From contig JARGFQ010000012.1 in assembly GCA_029210565.1 (NCBI GenBank), positions 50,592 through 114,591 on the forward strand: 64,000 nucleotides of DNA. Reading direction: 5' to 3'. Positions 50,087-63,124 of the stretch are shown piece after piece. The position numbers were made by a program, and so were the translations under genes. The stretch comes from Bacteroidales bacterium. GTDB lineage: Bacteria; Bacteroidota; Bacteroidia; Bacteroidales; VadinHA17. The notes under the pieces are model-generated. The model was not told the origin of the DNA and searched no databases. It was given only the letters and a program-made list of their open reading frames with translations. Each line of letters opens with the position of its first letter. Position 1 is the first letter of the stretch.

Positions 50087-51862
50087 TTGATTACATTTGT
50101 GTCAGAACAAAAAAAGTCAATGAAATCAGAAGATCTCCTTACCCGGAGGCTCAGGGATCACGGGATACGAAGGGTGTTCGGCATTCCGGGAGGGCCATCA
50201 CTGCCTTTTATGGATGCCTTCCGCAGGGAGGGTATCGAGTTTATACTGACGTCGCACGAGGCTTCAGCCGCGGTCATGGCTGACGTTACTGCCCGTCTTA
50301 CAGGTGTCACCGGGGTCTGTCACGGCACCTTCGGTCCGGGGGCTGTCAACCTGGCATCGGGTGTCGGGGGAGCCCTCCTCGACCGCTCGCCGGTGCTGGC
50401 TCTCACCTCAGAGGTTTCTGACGAATGGCTGGGGCGCACCACCCAGATGCACATTGACCACCAGGCGCTGTTCCGTCCACTGACCAAAGCCACCTTCAGG
50501 CTGAACGCTGCCAATGCGGAGGAGGTCCTTTGCCGGAGCCTGGATATAGCCAACGAGGAGTATCCGGGCCCGGTGCATATCGGTTTGCCCTCGGACGTGG
50601 CAGGAAAAGAGACCGGGCGGGCAGGGAGCAGCCCCGAACTGTCAGGGGAGAGTTTCGGGAGGGGTGCATCCGAAGTAAGTACTGGTCATAGTGCACCCGG
50701 AGCCAGTGCTGGTACTGATGAAACAGGTACAGATTCAGGTCATGATGCGTCAGGGAAAAAGCCCGGTAACTCTGAGAGAGGATTAAGGTCTGACCGGGAA
50801 ACGACAGGCAGCTTGCCGGAACAGACTGAAGAGCGGGTCAGAGTGCTGATCGCATCAGCGCGCAGGCCGCTGATAGCTGTGGGACTTACCGCGGCGCGTG
50901 CCGGCATCGGAGAGACCCTGGCAAGGTTTCTGGAAAAGCACAGTGTGCCGGTGGTGGTCACCCCGATGGCAAAGGGAGTGATCTCTTCGGGTCACCCCTC
51001 CTATGCGGGCGTGCTGTTTCATGCCCTCAGCGACCGGCTGAAGAGGCTGGTGAATTCGGCTGACCTGGTAATAGGACTTGGCTATGACGCCGTAGAGTAC
51101 AATTATGAGTCATGGCTTCCGGATGTGCCGCTTGTGCACTTTGACACCCGGGCATCGGACCTCCGCATAAGAGGTGCCATAGAGAGCTTGTCTGCGCCTG
51201 ATAAATGGTTTGAGGCCCTGACTACGCTGCAGAGCTCCCCGGAGATGACCCGGCTGGCTGCAGAGGTGAGGAGTGAGATCCGTAATGAGATTTACAGCAA
51301 GATACCTGGATTTAATCCTGTCACCGCCCTGGCGGTTTTGCAGGAGATGTTGCCCTTCAACACTGTCGTCACGGCTGATGTGGGATCGCATCTTCACCTG
51401 CTGGGACAGATGTGGGAGGTGCCGCCGGGGGGGAGACTCCTCATGACTAACGGCTGGTCGTCCATGGGGTTTGGATTGCCGGCAGCACTGGCAGCAGCAC
51501 TGGCAGAGCCTGAAAGACCCGTGGTGTGCGTGACGGGAGACGGAGGAATGCTCATGCATGCAGGTGAGATGATCACCGCCCGCAGGCTTGGGTTGAAGAT
51601 AGTTGTGGTTGTGCTATCCGACGGTGAACTTAACCTGATAAAAATAAAGGAGTCGCGCAGGAATATCAGGTCATCGGCTCTGCAGCTCTACAGTGATAAA
51701 CTCTTTGGTGCCGAAAGGTTCCTGGGTGCTGGCGTCTTACAGGTAACTGACACGGGACAGATGCGCAGTGCCGTCAAAAAGGCTATGCAATCCAACGGAA
51801 GCACAATCATTGAGGCGACTGTTGATCCCTCTGTTTACAGTGAGCTTATCTCCGGATCCTGA
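50087..51862 (+). CDS. Thiamine pyrophosphate-dependent enzyme (acetolactate synthase-like) with low-complexity interdomain insertion
   Basis: 'LRDHGIRRVFGIPGGPSLPFMDAF', 'FILTSHEASAAVMADVTARLTGVTGVCHGTFGPGAVNLASGVGGALLDRSPVLALTSE', TPP site 'VVCVTGDGGMLMHAGEMITARRLGLKIVVVVLSDGELNLI'. Confidence 0.92.
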   Translation: MITFVSEQKKSMKSEDLLTRRLRDHGIRRVFGIPGGPSLPFMDAFRREGIEFILTSHEASAAVMADVTARLTGVTGVCHGTFGPGAVNLASGVGGALLDRSPVLALTSEVSDEWLGRTTQMHIDHQALFRPLTKATFRLNAANAEEVLCRSLDIANEEYPGPVHIGLPSDVAGKETGRAGSSPELSGESFGRGASEVSTGHSAPGASAGTDETGTDSGHDASGKKPGNSERGLRSDRETTGSLPEQTEERVRVLIASARRPLIAVGLTAARAGIGETLARFLEKHSVPVVVTPMAKGVISSGHPSYAGVLFHALSDRLKRLVNSADLVIGLGYDAVEYNYESWLPDVPLVHFDTRASDLRIRGAIESLSAPDKWFEALTTLQSSPEMTRLAAEVRSEIRNEIYSKIPGFNPVTALAVLQEMLPFNTVVTADVGSHLHLLGQMWEVPPGGRLLMTNGWSSMGFGLPAALAAALAEPERPVVCVTGDGGMLMHAGEMITARRLGLKIVVVVLSDGELNLIKIKESRRNIRSSALQLYSDKLFGAERFLGAGVLQVTDTGQMRSAVKKAMQSNGSTIIEATVDPSVYSELISGS

Positions 51863-51872
51863 TTGAAAAAAC

Positions 51873-52187
51873 CTACTCTTCCTTGCTCCCTGCTGTTTTT
51901 TTGGCTTTTGTTGGAGATTTGGCTGTCTTTGCAGCTGCAGGCTTCTTCTCTACATTGCTCTTCTTAGCTGTCGTTTTGGCAGCAGATTTTGCGGCAGGCT
52001 TGGCCCTGGTTGTTTTGGTTGCTTTCCTGGCGGGGGCGGTCTTAACCTCCTGAGTCTCCTCTGCTCTCTTTATCTCTTCCTTTGGGGGTGCCGGCATAAC
52101 ACTCCCTTTTTTCTTTTTCTTGCGGAGTACGCCATAGGTGCCTCTTATGATTTTTCCTCTCCTGGATTTCTTATCACCTTTGCCCAT
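51873..52187 (-). CDS. 30S ribosomal protein THX (bTHX) with long Lys/Ala-rich H1-like C-terminal tail
   Basis: 'MGKGDKKSRRGKIIRGTYGVLRKKKKKG' matches the bTHX signature; tail 'KTTRAKPAAKSAAKTTAKKSNVEKKPAAAKTAKSPTKAKKTAGSKEE'. Confidence 0.82.
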   Translation of the reverse strand: MGKGDKKSRRGKIIRGTYGVLRKKKKKGSVMPAPPKEEIKRAEETQEVKTAPARKATKTTRAKPAAKSAAKTTAKKSNVEKKPAAAKTAKSPTKAKKTAGSKEE

Positions 52188-52328
52188 AATATATTTAGTT
52201 TAATTTTAAGATCAGATAAACAGAGATAACAAAAGTAGTAAATTTTGCCTCTCTTAAAAGCATTTCTGTTAATAAATAAGAGGCTAATCAGCCGGTTGCT
52301 TATCTCTCCTTTTTATAAATTTGCTGAC

Positions 52329-53633
52329 ATGGGAACTAAAATGCTCAGGATATATTCTCCGGAGGTAACGCCCAGGCTGGAGTATGCTGCAGAGATTATC
52401 TTCTCGACAATTCTCGGTATCGAATATGAGATAACGACAGACCGCAGGAGGATCGGAAGCAGTCCGGCCATTATCTACTCCGGGGAGAAGGTCAGGGATC
52501 AGTTTGTGGTCAGGCCTTCGGGTCTGATTTCAGAGACGGTCGTCAGTGGGATAAGGCCCGGGGTCTCATTCATTGGTGAGATGCCGTACATTTTTCCGGT
52601 TGATGACGGGACTCTCCCCTTTGATGTGTTCTCGGCAGCCTTTTATATGGTCACCAGGTATGAGGAGTATCTCTCCTTTGCGCCGGATGTCCACGGCAGG
52701 TACCTGGGTGAGAGGTCGCTGGCTTACAAGGGAGGCTTCTTGCAGGTACCGGTAGTAGAGATCTGGGCCCGTTTTCTGGCGGACGAACTGGTTAAGTTTT
52801 TTCCTGTCATCACTATCAGGCACAACGAGTTCCGGTCATTGCTTACCGTGGATGTCGATCAGCCTTTTGCCTATCGCAGCCGCGGTTTTCTCCGCAGCAT
52901 GGGAGGATTGGTCAAGGGGTTTGCCGGCACAGGCGCGAAGGCGGCAAACAGGGTCAGGACCATGGCCGGTACGATGCCTGATCCTTACGATAGTTTTGCT
53001 TATATCGAGCAGCAGATAATACAGCACGGTAGTGAGGCACTCTTTTTCTTCCCTACGGGCGACCAGGGCGAATATGATCATAATCCTCCCTACCGTGATC
53101 ATGCCTATGGTGAGATAATCAGGAAGTACGACGCCATGTTCGGCAGCGGTATCCATCCTTCCTACCGTTCCGCAGGAAGGCCAAAAACCCTGAAGACGGA
53201 GACGGAACGCTACCGCCATATTGCAGGTCATCATCCGGAACGTGCACGGCAGCACTGGCTTCTGCTCCGCATGCCGGATACATACCGGGCCTGGGAGAGT
53301 GCGGGTATAAAGTACGATTACACCATGGGTTATGCGGATGAGCCGGGATTCAGGGCAGGTATGGCCAGGCCGTATATCTTCTATGATCTGTCGAGGGAGA
53401 AGCGGACGGGACTGACTGTTGTGCCTTTCCAGGTGATGGACGGAACCCTGAGACAGTACCGGCACCTGACGCCGGAGGCATCCCTGGCGGTGATAAGATC
53501 ACTGATCAGCGCTACCAGAAGGGTGGGAGGCCTCTTCGTCTCGGTCTGGCATAACACTTCACTCTCCGAATCAAACGGATGGGAGGGGTGGAGAATGGTG
53601 TTTGAGGAAATCCTGGAACTGCAAAAGGCATGA
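52329..53633 (+). CDS. Polysaccharide deacetylase-like family protein
   Basis: 'FRSLLTVDVDQPFAYRSRG', 'ALFFFPTGDQGEYDHNPPYRDHAYGEIIRKYDAMFGSGIHPSYRSAGRPKTLKTETERYRHIAGHHPERARQHWLLLRMPDTYRAWESAGIKYDYTMGYADEPGFRAG'. Start taken at MGTKMLRI. Confidence 0.8.
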   Translation: MGTKMLRIYSPEVTPRLEYAAEIIFSTILGIEYEITTDRRRIGSSPAIIYSGEKVRDQFVVRPSGLISETVVSGIRPGVSFIGEMPYIFPVDDGTLPFDVFSAAFYMVTRYEEYLSFAPDVHGRYLGERSLAYKGGFLQVPVVEIWARFLADELVKFFPVITIRHNEFRSLLTVDVDQPFAYRSRGFLRSMGGLVKGFAGTGAKAANRVRTMAGTMPDPYDSFAYIEQQIIQHGSEALFFFPTGDQGEYDHNPPYRDHAYGEIIRKYDAMFGSGIHPSYRSAGRPKTLKTETERYRHIAGHHPERARQHWLLLRMPDTYRAWESAGIKYDYTMGYADEPGFRAGMARPYIFYDLSREKRTGLTVVPFQVMDGTLRQYRHLTPEASLAVIRSLISATRRVGGLFVSVWHNTSLSESNGWEGWRMVFEEILELQKA

Positions 53634-54535
53634 TTGCATACCTCAGAAATGAAGAGATAGACCGCCGCAGATGGGATGACTCCCTGGCGGAGATACCCGG
53701 ACTGAGACCTTACCCCTGGTCGTGGTACCTCGATATCATGGCCCCCGGGTGGGAAGCCCTGGTAGATGACGACTACCTGTCGCTGTTTCCGCTTCCCTGC
53801 TCGCGCAAGTTTGGCTTCAACTATATTGCCACACCGCTCTTTCTTCAGCAACTGGGGCTGTTTACCGCTGACGGCGACAGCAACAGGATAGCCACCGAGT
53901 TCGTCTCCTTCATGCCGGAATTTTACAGACTTATCGACCTGAATGTCGGGCAGGAGATCCGCCTGCCGGGATTTATAATCACCCGGCGTGACAATTTCGA
54001 GCTTAAGCTTGACAGGCCCTATGAGGAGATATGGCTGAACTATTCTACCGATTGCCGGCGGAACATCAACATTGCACACCGCTATCCGCAGGATATTGTG
54101 GGTGATGTCAAACCACAAGAGGTAATCGCTCTCTTCAGAAGCAATATCGGCAAGAGGGCCGGCGTCATCCGGGAGACCAGCTACAAACGTCTCCAGGCAC
54201 TGATGGATCACTGTCTCGAGACGGGAAAAGGAAGTATACTGGGTGTCAGATCACCGAAGGGAAAGCTGCTGTGGGGAGTCTTCTGTATCTATTACCGCTC
54301 ACGCATAACAATGCTCTTTACTGCAGGCAGCCGGAAGAGCCGTGAGCTCAGGACAGCCTACCATGTCATCGACAATATCATCAGAATGGATGCGGAGAGC
54401 AACATGACCCTCGATTTTGCAGGGTCTTCCGTGCCCTCAATCGCCCTCTTCATGAAGTCGTTCGGCGGAACAAAAACCATCTATTACCGACTCTACAGAA
54501 ACACCCTTCCCTGGCCGGTGAGACTCTTAAAGTGA
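53630..54535 (+). CDS. Hypothetical protein, GNAT/FemX-like acyltransferase fold suspected
   Basis: 'YSTDCRRNINIAHRY', 'VRSPKGKLLWGVFCIYYRSRITMLFTAGSRKSRELRTAYHVIDNIIRM..MTLDFAGSSVPSIALFMKSFGGTKTIYYRLYRN'. Confidence 0.6.
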   Translation: MIAYLRNEEIDRRRWDDSLAEIPGLRPYPWSWYLDIMAPGWEALVDDDYLSLFPLPCSRKFGFNYIATPLFLQQLGLFTADGDSNRIATEFVSFMPEFYRLIDLNVGQEIRLPGFIITRRDNFELKLDRPYEEIWLNYSTDCRRNINIAHRYPQDIVGDVKPQEVIALFRSNIGKRAGVIRETSYKRLQALMDHCLETGKGSILGVRSPKGKLLWGVFCIYYRSRITMLFTAGSRKSRELRTAYHVIDNIIRMDAESNMTLDFAGSSVPSIALFMKSFGGTKTIYYRLYRNTLPWPVRLLK

Positions 54536-55252
<717 letters not shown>

Positions 55253-55477
55253 CCTGATTTCTTTTCGTGCAAAGTAAAAAAGAATTAACAATCAGCTGCA
55301 TTGATGTTGATAAAATGAGTGTTAAAGAGATTTTTACCCTGTTTTATAGTTGTAATTTTACGGCTGGTTAAACTATGACGCAAATACGGCGTAATATATT
55401 GTTTTATAATAAATTGTCTGCAGACCCCGGTTTGTGGCGCTGTTTTTGTTGCAAGAGGCTCATGAAAAGATAAAGTT

Positions 55478-58400
55478 ATGAACAGGAAGATACTGGTGAT
55501 CATGGTTGTTGCGCTACTCACCGGCGGGCTTGCCGTCAGGGGGCAGTCGTCCTTCTCCGGTGAAGAGATGACCTCGCTGCTGAACAGCGCTTATGAGATG
55601 TACGGGAAAGCCAAGTATGCCACTGCCATCGAGCTGTTTGACAGGTGGCTTACCACGGAGAAGAGCGGGAGTAGTATACAGAGGGCTGATGCTGAGTATC
55701 ATGCAGCTATCTCCGCCATGCGCCTCATGGCGCCTGATGCCGAATACAGGATGCAGCGCTTTATTGCAGGCAACAGTGAGAGTCCGATGCTCAACCGGGC
55801 CAGGTTTGAGTCGGGTCTTTACTGCTACCAGAAACGCAATTACAGTTGCGCCATCGACTGGTTTGAGCAGACCGACCGTTTGAAGCTTAATGACAGGGAG
55901 CTGGCAGAGTATATATTCAAGCTCGGATATTCACACTACAGGCGGGGCGATGAGAAGAGGGCACAGATGCTCTTTGCGGAGCTGATGGACGTGGATACCG
56001 ATTATACCCCTCCGGCCATTTACTATTACTCGGCCATCGCTTATGAGAACGGCTTTTATGAAACGGCACTGGAAGGATTCGAGAGGCTCAGTGGTGACGA
56101 GACCTTCGGCGGGGTGGTGCCCTTCTATATTGTTCAGATCTATTACATCAACGAGAATTTTGACGGTATCCTGGAGATGGCGCCCTCACTCATTGACCAG
56201 GCCGGAAAGAAGAGGGAGACAGAGCTCTACCGCTTCATCGGAGACGCACACTTTCAGAAGGGTAACTACAGTGAGGCGATACCCTGGCTTGAGAAATTTA
56301 TCAGCGAGACGAGGCTCAGTGGCAGAAACGACAAGTATGAGCTGGCCTACAGCTATTACCGCACCGATGAGATTGAAAAGGCTACCAGACTCTTCAACCA
56401 GGCGGTGGGCAGGAGTGACATCCTGACACAGAATGCCTATTATATGCTGGGCTCATGCTATCTGAAGAGCAACGACAAGAAAAAGGCGCAGATGGCCTTC
56501 TCTGCTGCATCAAAGATGAGTCACGACCCTGCGGTGCAGGAAGAGGCTCTCTTTAACTTTGCCAAGCTGGCCTACGAGAACTCCTACGCTCCCTTTGGCG
56601 AGGGTATAGAAGCCCTTCACAGCTACATCCAGGCATATCCCGGCTCCGACCACCTGTCGGAGGCTTACGACTACCTGATATCGGCCTACATGAGGCTGAA
56701 GAACTACCAGGCGGCCCTCAACTCGCTGGAAAAGATAACCAACAGGGATGAGAGGCTTAAGGAGGCCTGGCAGAAGGTCACCTATTACCGCGGGGTTGAG
56801 CTCTATAGCAATGGGAAATTTGCTGATGCAGTGGCTATGTTCGACAAGTCGCTGCTATACAAGGAGATGAATCCTGAACTAAGGGCGCTGGCACTCTACT
56901 GGAGAGGCGAAGCGAACTACCGTCTCGGCAATGTGATTGCAGCCGGCAACGACTGGGAAAGCTTCAGGAAGCTCCCTGCGGCAGTCAGCCTTCCCGAGTA
57001 TGAACTGATAGATTACAACCTCGGATATTTATGGTACAACAGCAGTGAATATGCCAGGGCACTGCCCGCCTTCATGGTATTCACGCGGAACGTAAAGAAT
57101 GGGGCAAGGTCCGACATGGTTGTTGATGCTCTCAACCGCATTGCCGACTGTTATTATATTCAGGCCGATTATACCTCTGCCATATCCTACTATGACAGGG
57201 TGATAGCAAATGCAAGGCAGGATGCCGACTATGCGATGTTCCAGAAGGGATTTGCCCTGGGTCTGAGCAACAACAACGAGGCGAAGATATCAACCCTAAC
57301 CTCGCTGATAGACAAGTATCCCAGGTCGGCCTACATACCAAATGCACTCTTTGAGCGGGGCCGTGCCCGTGTGGCCGTCGGGCAGCCCGGGAGGGGTGAG
57401 GCTGATTTCACAAACATCATTGCATGGTACACCACCAGCCAGTTCGTGCCGCCGGCGATGGTCCAGCTGGGACTGATATACTACAATGCAGGCGAGAACG
57501 AGAAGGCTGTGGCCCAGTTCAAGAAGGTGATCGAGAACTTCAGGAACACCCCTGAGGCCCGCAATGCCGTCAACGGCCTCAGAAATGCCTATACGGATAT
57601 GGACGATGTGCAGTCATATTTTGCCTACATGCAGAACGTTGAAGGGATGGGAGACATCAAGGCTGCCACACGTGATTCCATGACCTATATCTCCGGGGAG
57701 AACCAGTATGTCAAGGGCAACTGTGACCGTTCATCGGAGATCTTCAGGGATTATCTGCGTGAGTTTCCGTCGGGAAGCTTTGCCACCAATGCCAGGTTCT
57801 ACCTTGCCGACTGTCTGAACAGATCGGGTGACCTTGATGATGCCCTGGCTCTCTACCTGCAGGTCGTCAGCGTGGGCAACAACCAGTTCATGGAGCAGTC
57901 GCTTCTTGGGGCGGCCTCCATAACATACGGTAAGGGCGACTACCGAAGGTCATACTCTCTCTACGAAAGGCTGGGGAGAGAGGCGACCAGTCCTGAGAAC
58001 CGAATGTATGCATGGCTTGGCATGATGAGGTCAGCAGCGCGACTGGAGGATGATGAAAAGACCATTGCCGCTGCTGAGCTGGTGCTGGAATCTGACAAGT
58101 TGACAGAGGAATTGGCACGTGAGGCGACCTTCCTGACGGCAAAATCAAACCAGCGTCTTGGCAACAATGACGATGCGCTTGACGACTACCGGAGGGTGGG
58201 TTCTGAGGTGGCGACGGCTTACGGTGCCGAAGCAAAGTATCATGTGGCGGAGCTGCTGTGGCAGGCGGGTGATATCGACGGGGCGGAGAAGGAGGCCAAC
58301 CAGTTTGTAGACATGAGTTCGCCCCACGCATACTGGACGGGGAGGGTATTCCTTTTGCTTTCAGACATAGCCTTGAAGAAGGGTGATACCTTCCAGGCTA

Positions 58401-58534
58401 AAGCTACCCTGCAGAGCCTGATAGACTACTATACGGTGCCTGATGACGGCATCATTGAAGAAGCACGCACCAGGCTCTCAGCACTTACCGCAGAGGAGGG
58501 AGCCGCAGCAGGAACAACAGAGAGACCGAACTGA
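55478..58534 (+). CDS. Large tetratricopeptide repeat protein
   Basis: Many TPR-like units e.g. 'YEMYGKAKYATAIELFDRWL', 'YNLGYLWYNSSEYARALPAFMVF', 'ADYTSAISYYDRVIANA'; signal peptide. Confidence 0.92.
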   Translation: MNRKILVIMVVALLTGGLAVRGQSSFSGEEMTSLLNSAYEMYGKAKYATAIELFDRWLTTEKSGSSIQRADAEYHAAISAMRLMAPDAEYRMQRFIAGNSESPMLNRARFESGLYCYQKRNYSCAIDWFEQTDRLKLNDRELAEYIFKLGYSHYRRGDEKRAQMLFAELMDVDTDYTPPAIYYYSAIAYENGFYETALEGFERLSGDETFGGVVPFYIVQIYYINENFDGILEMAPSLIDQAGKKRETELYRFIGDAHFQKGNYSEAIPWLEKFISETRLSGRNDKYELAYSYYRTDEIEKATRLFNQAVGRSDILTQNAYYMLGSCYLKSNDKKKAQMAFSAASKMSHDPAVQEEALFNFAKLAYENSYAPFGEGIEALHSYIQAYPGSDHLSEAYDYLISAYMRLKNYQAALNSLEKITNRDERLKEAWQKVTYYRGVELYSNGKFADAVAMFDKSLLYKEMNPELRALALYWRGEANYRLGNVIAAGNDWESFRKLPAAVSLPEYELIDYNLGYLWYNSSEYARALPAFMVFTRNVKNGARSDMVVDALNRIADCYYIQADYTSAISYYDRVIANARQDADYAMFQKGFALGLSNNNEAKISTLTSLIDKYPRSAYIPNALFERGRARVAVGQPGRGEADFTNIIAWYTTSQFVPPAMVQLGLIYYNAGENEKAVAQFKKVIENFRNTPEARNAVNGLRNAYTDMDDVQSYFAYMQNVEGMGDIKAATRDSMTYISGENQYVKGNCDRSSEIFRDYLREFPSGSFATNARFYLADCLNRSGDLDDALALYLQVVSVGNNQFMEQSLLGAASITYGKGDYRRSYSLYERLGREATSPENRMYAWLGMMRSAARLEDDEKTIAAAELVLESDKLTEELAREATFLTAKSNQRLGNNDDALDDYRRVGSEVATAYGAEAKYHVAELLWQAGDIDGAEKEANQFVDMSSPHAYWTGRVFLLLSDIALKKGDTFQAKATLQSLIDYYTVPDDGIIEEARTRLSALTAEEGAAAGTTERPN

Positions 58535-58553
58535 TCATTAAACGGAGAAAGCA

Positions 58554-60245
58554 ATGAAGAAGAAGATATATTTCACCGCAGCTGCCCTGCTGATCACGAT
58601 ACTTGCCGGCGGACAGACAGAGGATGAGGCAATAAGGAGGTCAGTGACACTGTACAACCCTTACAAGCCCACATTGCAGGCTGCTGCAAAGCACACCCTG
58701 CTGCCATCGGCCGATGACACCTCTACAGTGAGGGTCAAATTTGCGTACGACTTCACACCCGGTTCTTTTGTTCCTGAATACGAGGTGAGCCCGATCAAAT
58801 CAGCGGTGCTGTCGCCTGATCCTCTCGAGGAGCTCAGGAAGGGATATGTGAGCCTCGGTTTTGGCACCTACCTGTCACCTTTCCTCGAGGTCAGCATATC
58901 AAACGGAAGGTCTGCGAAGGGCAGTGTCGGGCTCTTCACCCGCAGTTATGCCTCTGCATCCAGGATAGAGCTGGAGAATGATGCCAGGGTATATGGCGGT
59001 TTCCTTGATAACCAGGCTATTCTTTACGGCAAGAAGTACTTCCGGCGTAGCCGCCTCGATATGGATATTGATTTCAGGCAGATGACCCGCTATGCTTACG
59101 GCTATGACCCTGATGTCATCGGGTACGATCCTGACAAAAAGGATATCAGGTCACTCTATTACGATGCGACTGCAAGGGCGAGGTACTTCACCATGGAGCC
59201 TGACTCAAACGATATCAACTGGGATGCCACCGTGAGCTATAACATTTTCATGCGCGAGAGTGACGGCATGCAGCACAACCCTTCACTTCAGGTCAGGGGA
59301 GGCACCAACATGTTCGGGCTCTACGGCGGCGTGGATCTCAATTATGATCTCTATCTCTTTGCTAAAGGTGTAGACAGCAAAGCGCGCAACCTGCTTGCCC
59401 TGGAACCGTATATCACAAAGGGCAACGATAACTGGAGATTTAAATTCGGGCTAAAGGCGAACGCTGATCTAAGGGAGAATTATGATCCTCTTCTGGGCGG
59501 GGAGACAAAGCTCTATATGCATTTCTACCCGGATGTCTCATTCACCTTCAGGGTTATACCCCAGTTCCTCAGGTTCACGGCAGCTGTCGACGGCTGGCTG
59601 GAGAACAACCAGGCACGCAATACGGCCTACGTCAACCCGTGGATGATGCCCGGTGACACCCTCTTCACTCTGCGCAGCACCGACAACCAGTTGAGGATAA
59701 ATGCCGGCATATCGGGTAACATGAATGTCACAGCCACTTATGCTCTTGGCGTGAGCTTCACGATGTTCAGGGACATGCTGCTCTTTATGAATGATACCAT
59801 TGGTGTCGGCAACTATTTTCTGCCCGTGTATGACGACGGCAGCCTGCTGAAGGTCCACGGTGAGGTGAAGTACCCGGTAGGCCGGCAGCTGACCCTCTCA
59901 GTGGCAGGTAACTGGTACGGGTATGACATGTCAGGTGAAGAGTATGCATGGCATAAGCCTGACTGGGACGGATCGTTAAAAGCAGAATACAACCTGAGAA
60001 ACAAGATAATAGCCTCTGCCGCATTCTCCCTGACGGGGGTTCGGCACGCGCTCGTTAAGGCCCCCCGGGATATCGTCAAACTTCCGGGGCACCCAAACCT
60101 GAACCTGGGGGCCGAGTATCGCTACACACCCGACATCTCCTTCTGGCTCCGGTGCAACAATATCTCCTACAACCGGTACTTTGAATGGAACTATTATCCC
60201 TCACGTAATTTTATGATTTTGGGCGGATTTACCTACAGCCTTTAA
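58554..60245 (+). CDS. Outer-membrane beta-barrel (TonB-dependent receptor-like) protein
   Basis: Signal peptide, alternating amphipathic strands, C-terminal 'FEWNYYPSRNFMILGGFTYSL' barrel-end motif. Confidence 0.72.
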   Translation: MKKKIYFTAAALLITILAGGQTEDEAIRRSVTLYNPYKPTLQAAAKHTLLPSADDTSTVRVKFAYDFTPGSFVPEYEVSPIKSAVLSPDPLEELRKGYVSLGFGTYLSPFLEVSISNGRSAKGSVGLFTRSYASASRIELENDARVYGGFLDNQAILYGKKYFRRSRLDMDIDFRQMTRYAYGYDPDVIGYDPDKKDIRSLYYDATARARYFTMEPDSNDINWDATVSYNIFMRESDGMQHNPSLQVRGGTNMFGLYGGVDLNYDLYLFAKGVDSKARNLLALEPYITKGNDNWRFKFGLKANADLRENYDPLLGGETKLYMHFYPDVSFTFRVIPQFLRFTAAVDGWLENNQARNTAYVNPWMMPGDTLFTLRSTDNQLRINAGISGNMNVTATYALGVSFTMFRDMLLFMNDTIGVGNYFLPVYDDGSLLKVHGEVKYPVGRQLTLSVAGNWYGYDMSGEEYAWHKPDWDGSLKAEYNLRNKIIASAAFSLTGVRHALVKAPRDIVKLPGHPNLNLGAEYRYTPDISFWLRCNNISYNRYFEWNYYPSRNFMILGGFTYSL

Positions 60246-60327
60246 GGTGTCGGTAAAACGGTAAAGATTGTTCATATCTATCTCATTTAATTGTTGCGTT
60301 TCAGGGGGTAAATATGTTACTTTTTGC

Positions 60328-60335
60328 TACCTTTG
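60328..60335 (+). promoter_or_regulatory. Bacteroidetes -7 promoter element (TACCTTTG) upstream of gyrB
   Basis: Matches TAnnTTTG; about 60 nt upstream of the gyrB start. Confidence 0.55.
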
Positions 60336-60390
60336 TGTGATTTTATAAATAACATATTATCAAACCGTTAAAACATATTTTTTCAACTAA

Positions 60391-62379
<1,989 letters not shown>

Positions 62380-62382
62380 TTC

Positions 62383-62470
62383 AGTCCACAGTCGGCAATA
62401 GGCAGGTAGTGAGGTATTAAGAATAAATGATTAAGAACTTAATGTCTGATGCTTATATTTGACCTTCAGA
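62383..62470. repeat. Short-word intergenic repeat, reverse-orientation relative of 19931..20047
   Basis: Reverse complement reads cttaatcatttattcttaatacctcactacctgcctattgccgactgtggactgaa, paralleling cttaattcttaattattaattc...cactactgcctactgctgactgaagactgtggactgaa. Confidence 0.65.
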
Positions 62471-62488
62471 CCTTAACGCCATTTTAAC

Positions 62489-63124
62489 ATGGAGATATTT
62501 CAGACTGTTTTTGAGTGGTACATGGCCAACCTTAATTATTTCACGATATGGCTTCTGATGACCGTCGAGAGTTCATTCGTGCCCTTCCCCTCTGAGATAG
62601 TTATTCCCTTTGCTGCCTGGAAGGCGGGAGAGGGCTCGCTGACCTTGGCGGGAGTGCTTCTGGCTTCGACTGCAGGCGCGATGTCCGGAGCCATAATAAA
62701 CTATTACCTTGCGATATGGCTGGGCAGGCCTCTGCTTTACCGCCTGGCCGACACGAAGTGGGCCCATGCCCTGCTGATCAATCGAAGCAGTGTGGAGAAT
62801 GCCGAAAAGTATTTCGTGAAGCATGGCAAGGCCTCTACCTTCATAGGCAGGCTGGTGCCGGCGGTACGTCAGCTGATCTCCATCCCGGCTGGTCTCTCCA
62901 GGATGAACATCTGGACATTCCTTCTCTATACCTTCCTGGGTGCCGGTCTCTGGAACATTATCCTGGCACTGATAGGTTATTTCGCCTATGACATGAGGGA
63001 TCATATACTGCCTTACCTCGACTGGGTCATGTACGTGGTAGGGGCGCTCTTTGTCATATGGCTGTCTTATAAAGGGATCAGTGCCTACAGGAAGAGGAAG
63101 AGGAAGAGGAACGCTGATCAATAA
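62489..63124 (+). CDS. DedA family membrane protein
   Basis: 'VESSFVPFPSEIVIPFAAWKAGEGSLTLAGVLLASTAGAMSGAIINYYLAIWLGRPLL', 'FVKHGKASTFIGRLVPAVRQLISIPAGLSRMNIWTFLLYTFLGAGLWNIILALIGYF'. Confidence 0.95.
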   Translation: MEIFQTVFEWYMANLNYFTIWLLMTVESSFVPFPSEIVIPFAAWKAGEGSLTLAGVLLASTAGAMSGAIINYYLAIWLGRPLLYRLADTKWAHALLINRSSVENAEKYFVKHGKASTFIGRLVPAVRQLISIPAGLSRMNIWTFLLYTFLGAGLWNIILALIGYFAYDMRDHILPYLDWVMYVVGALFVIWLSYKGISAYRKRKRKRNADQ

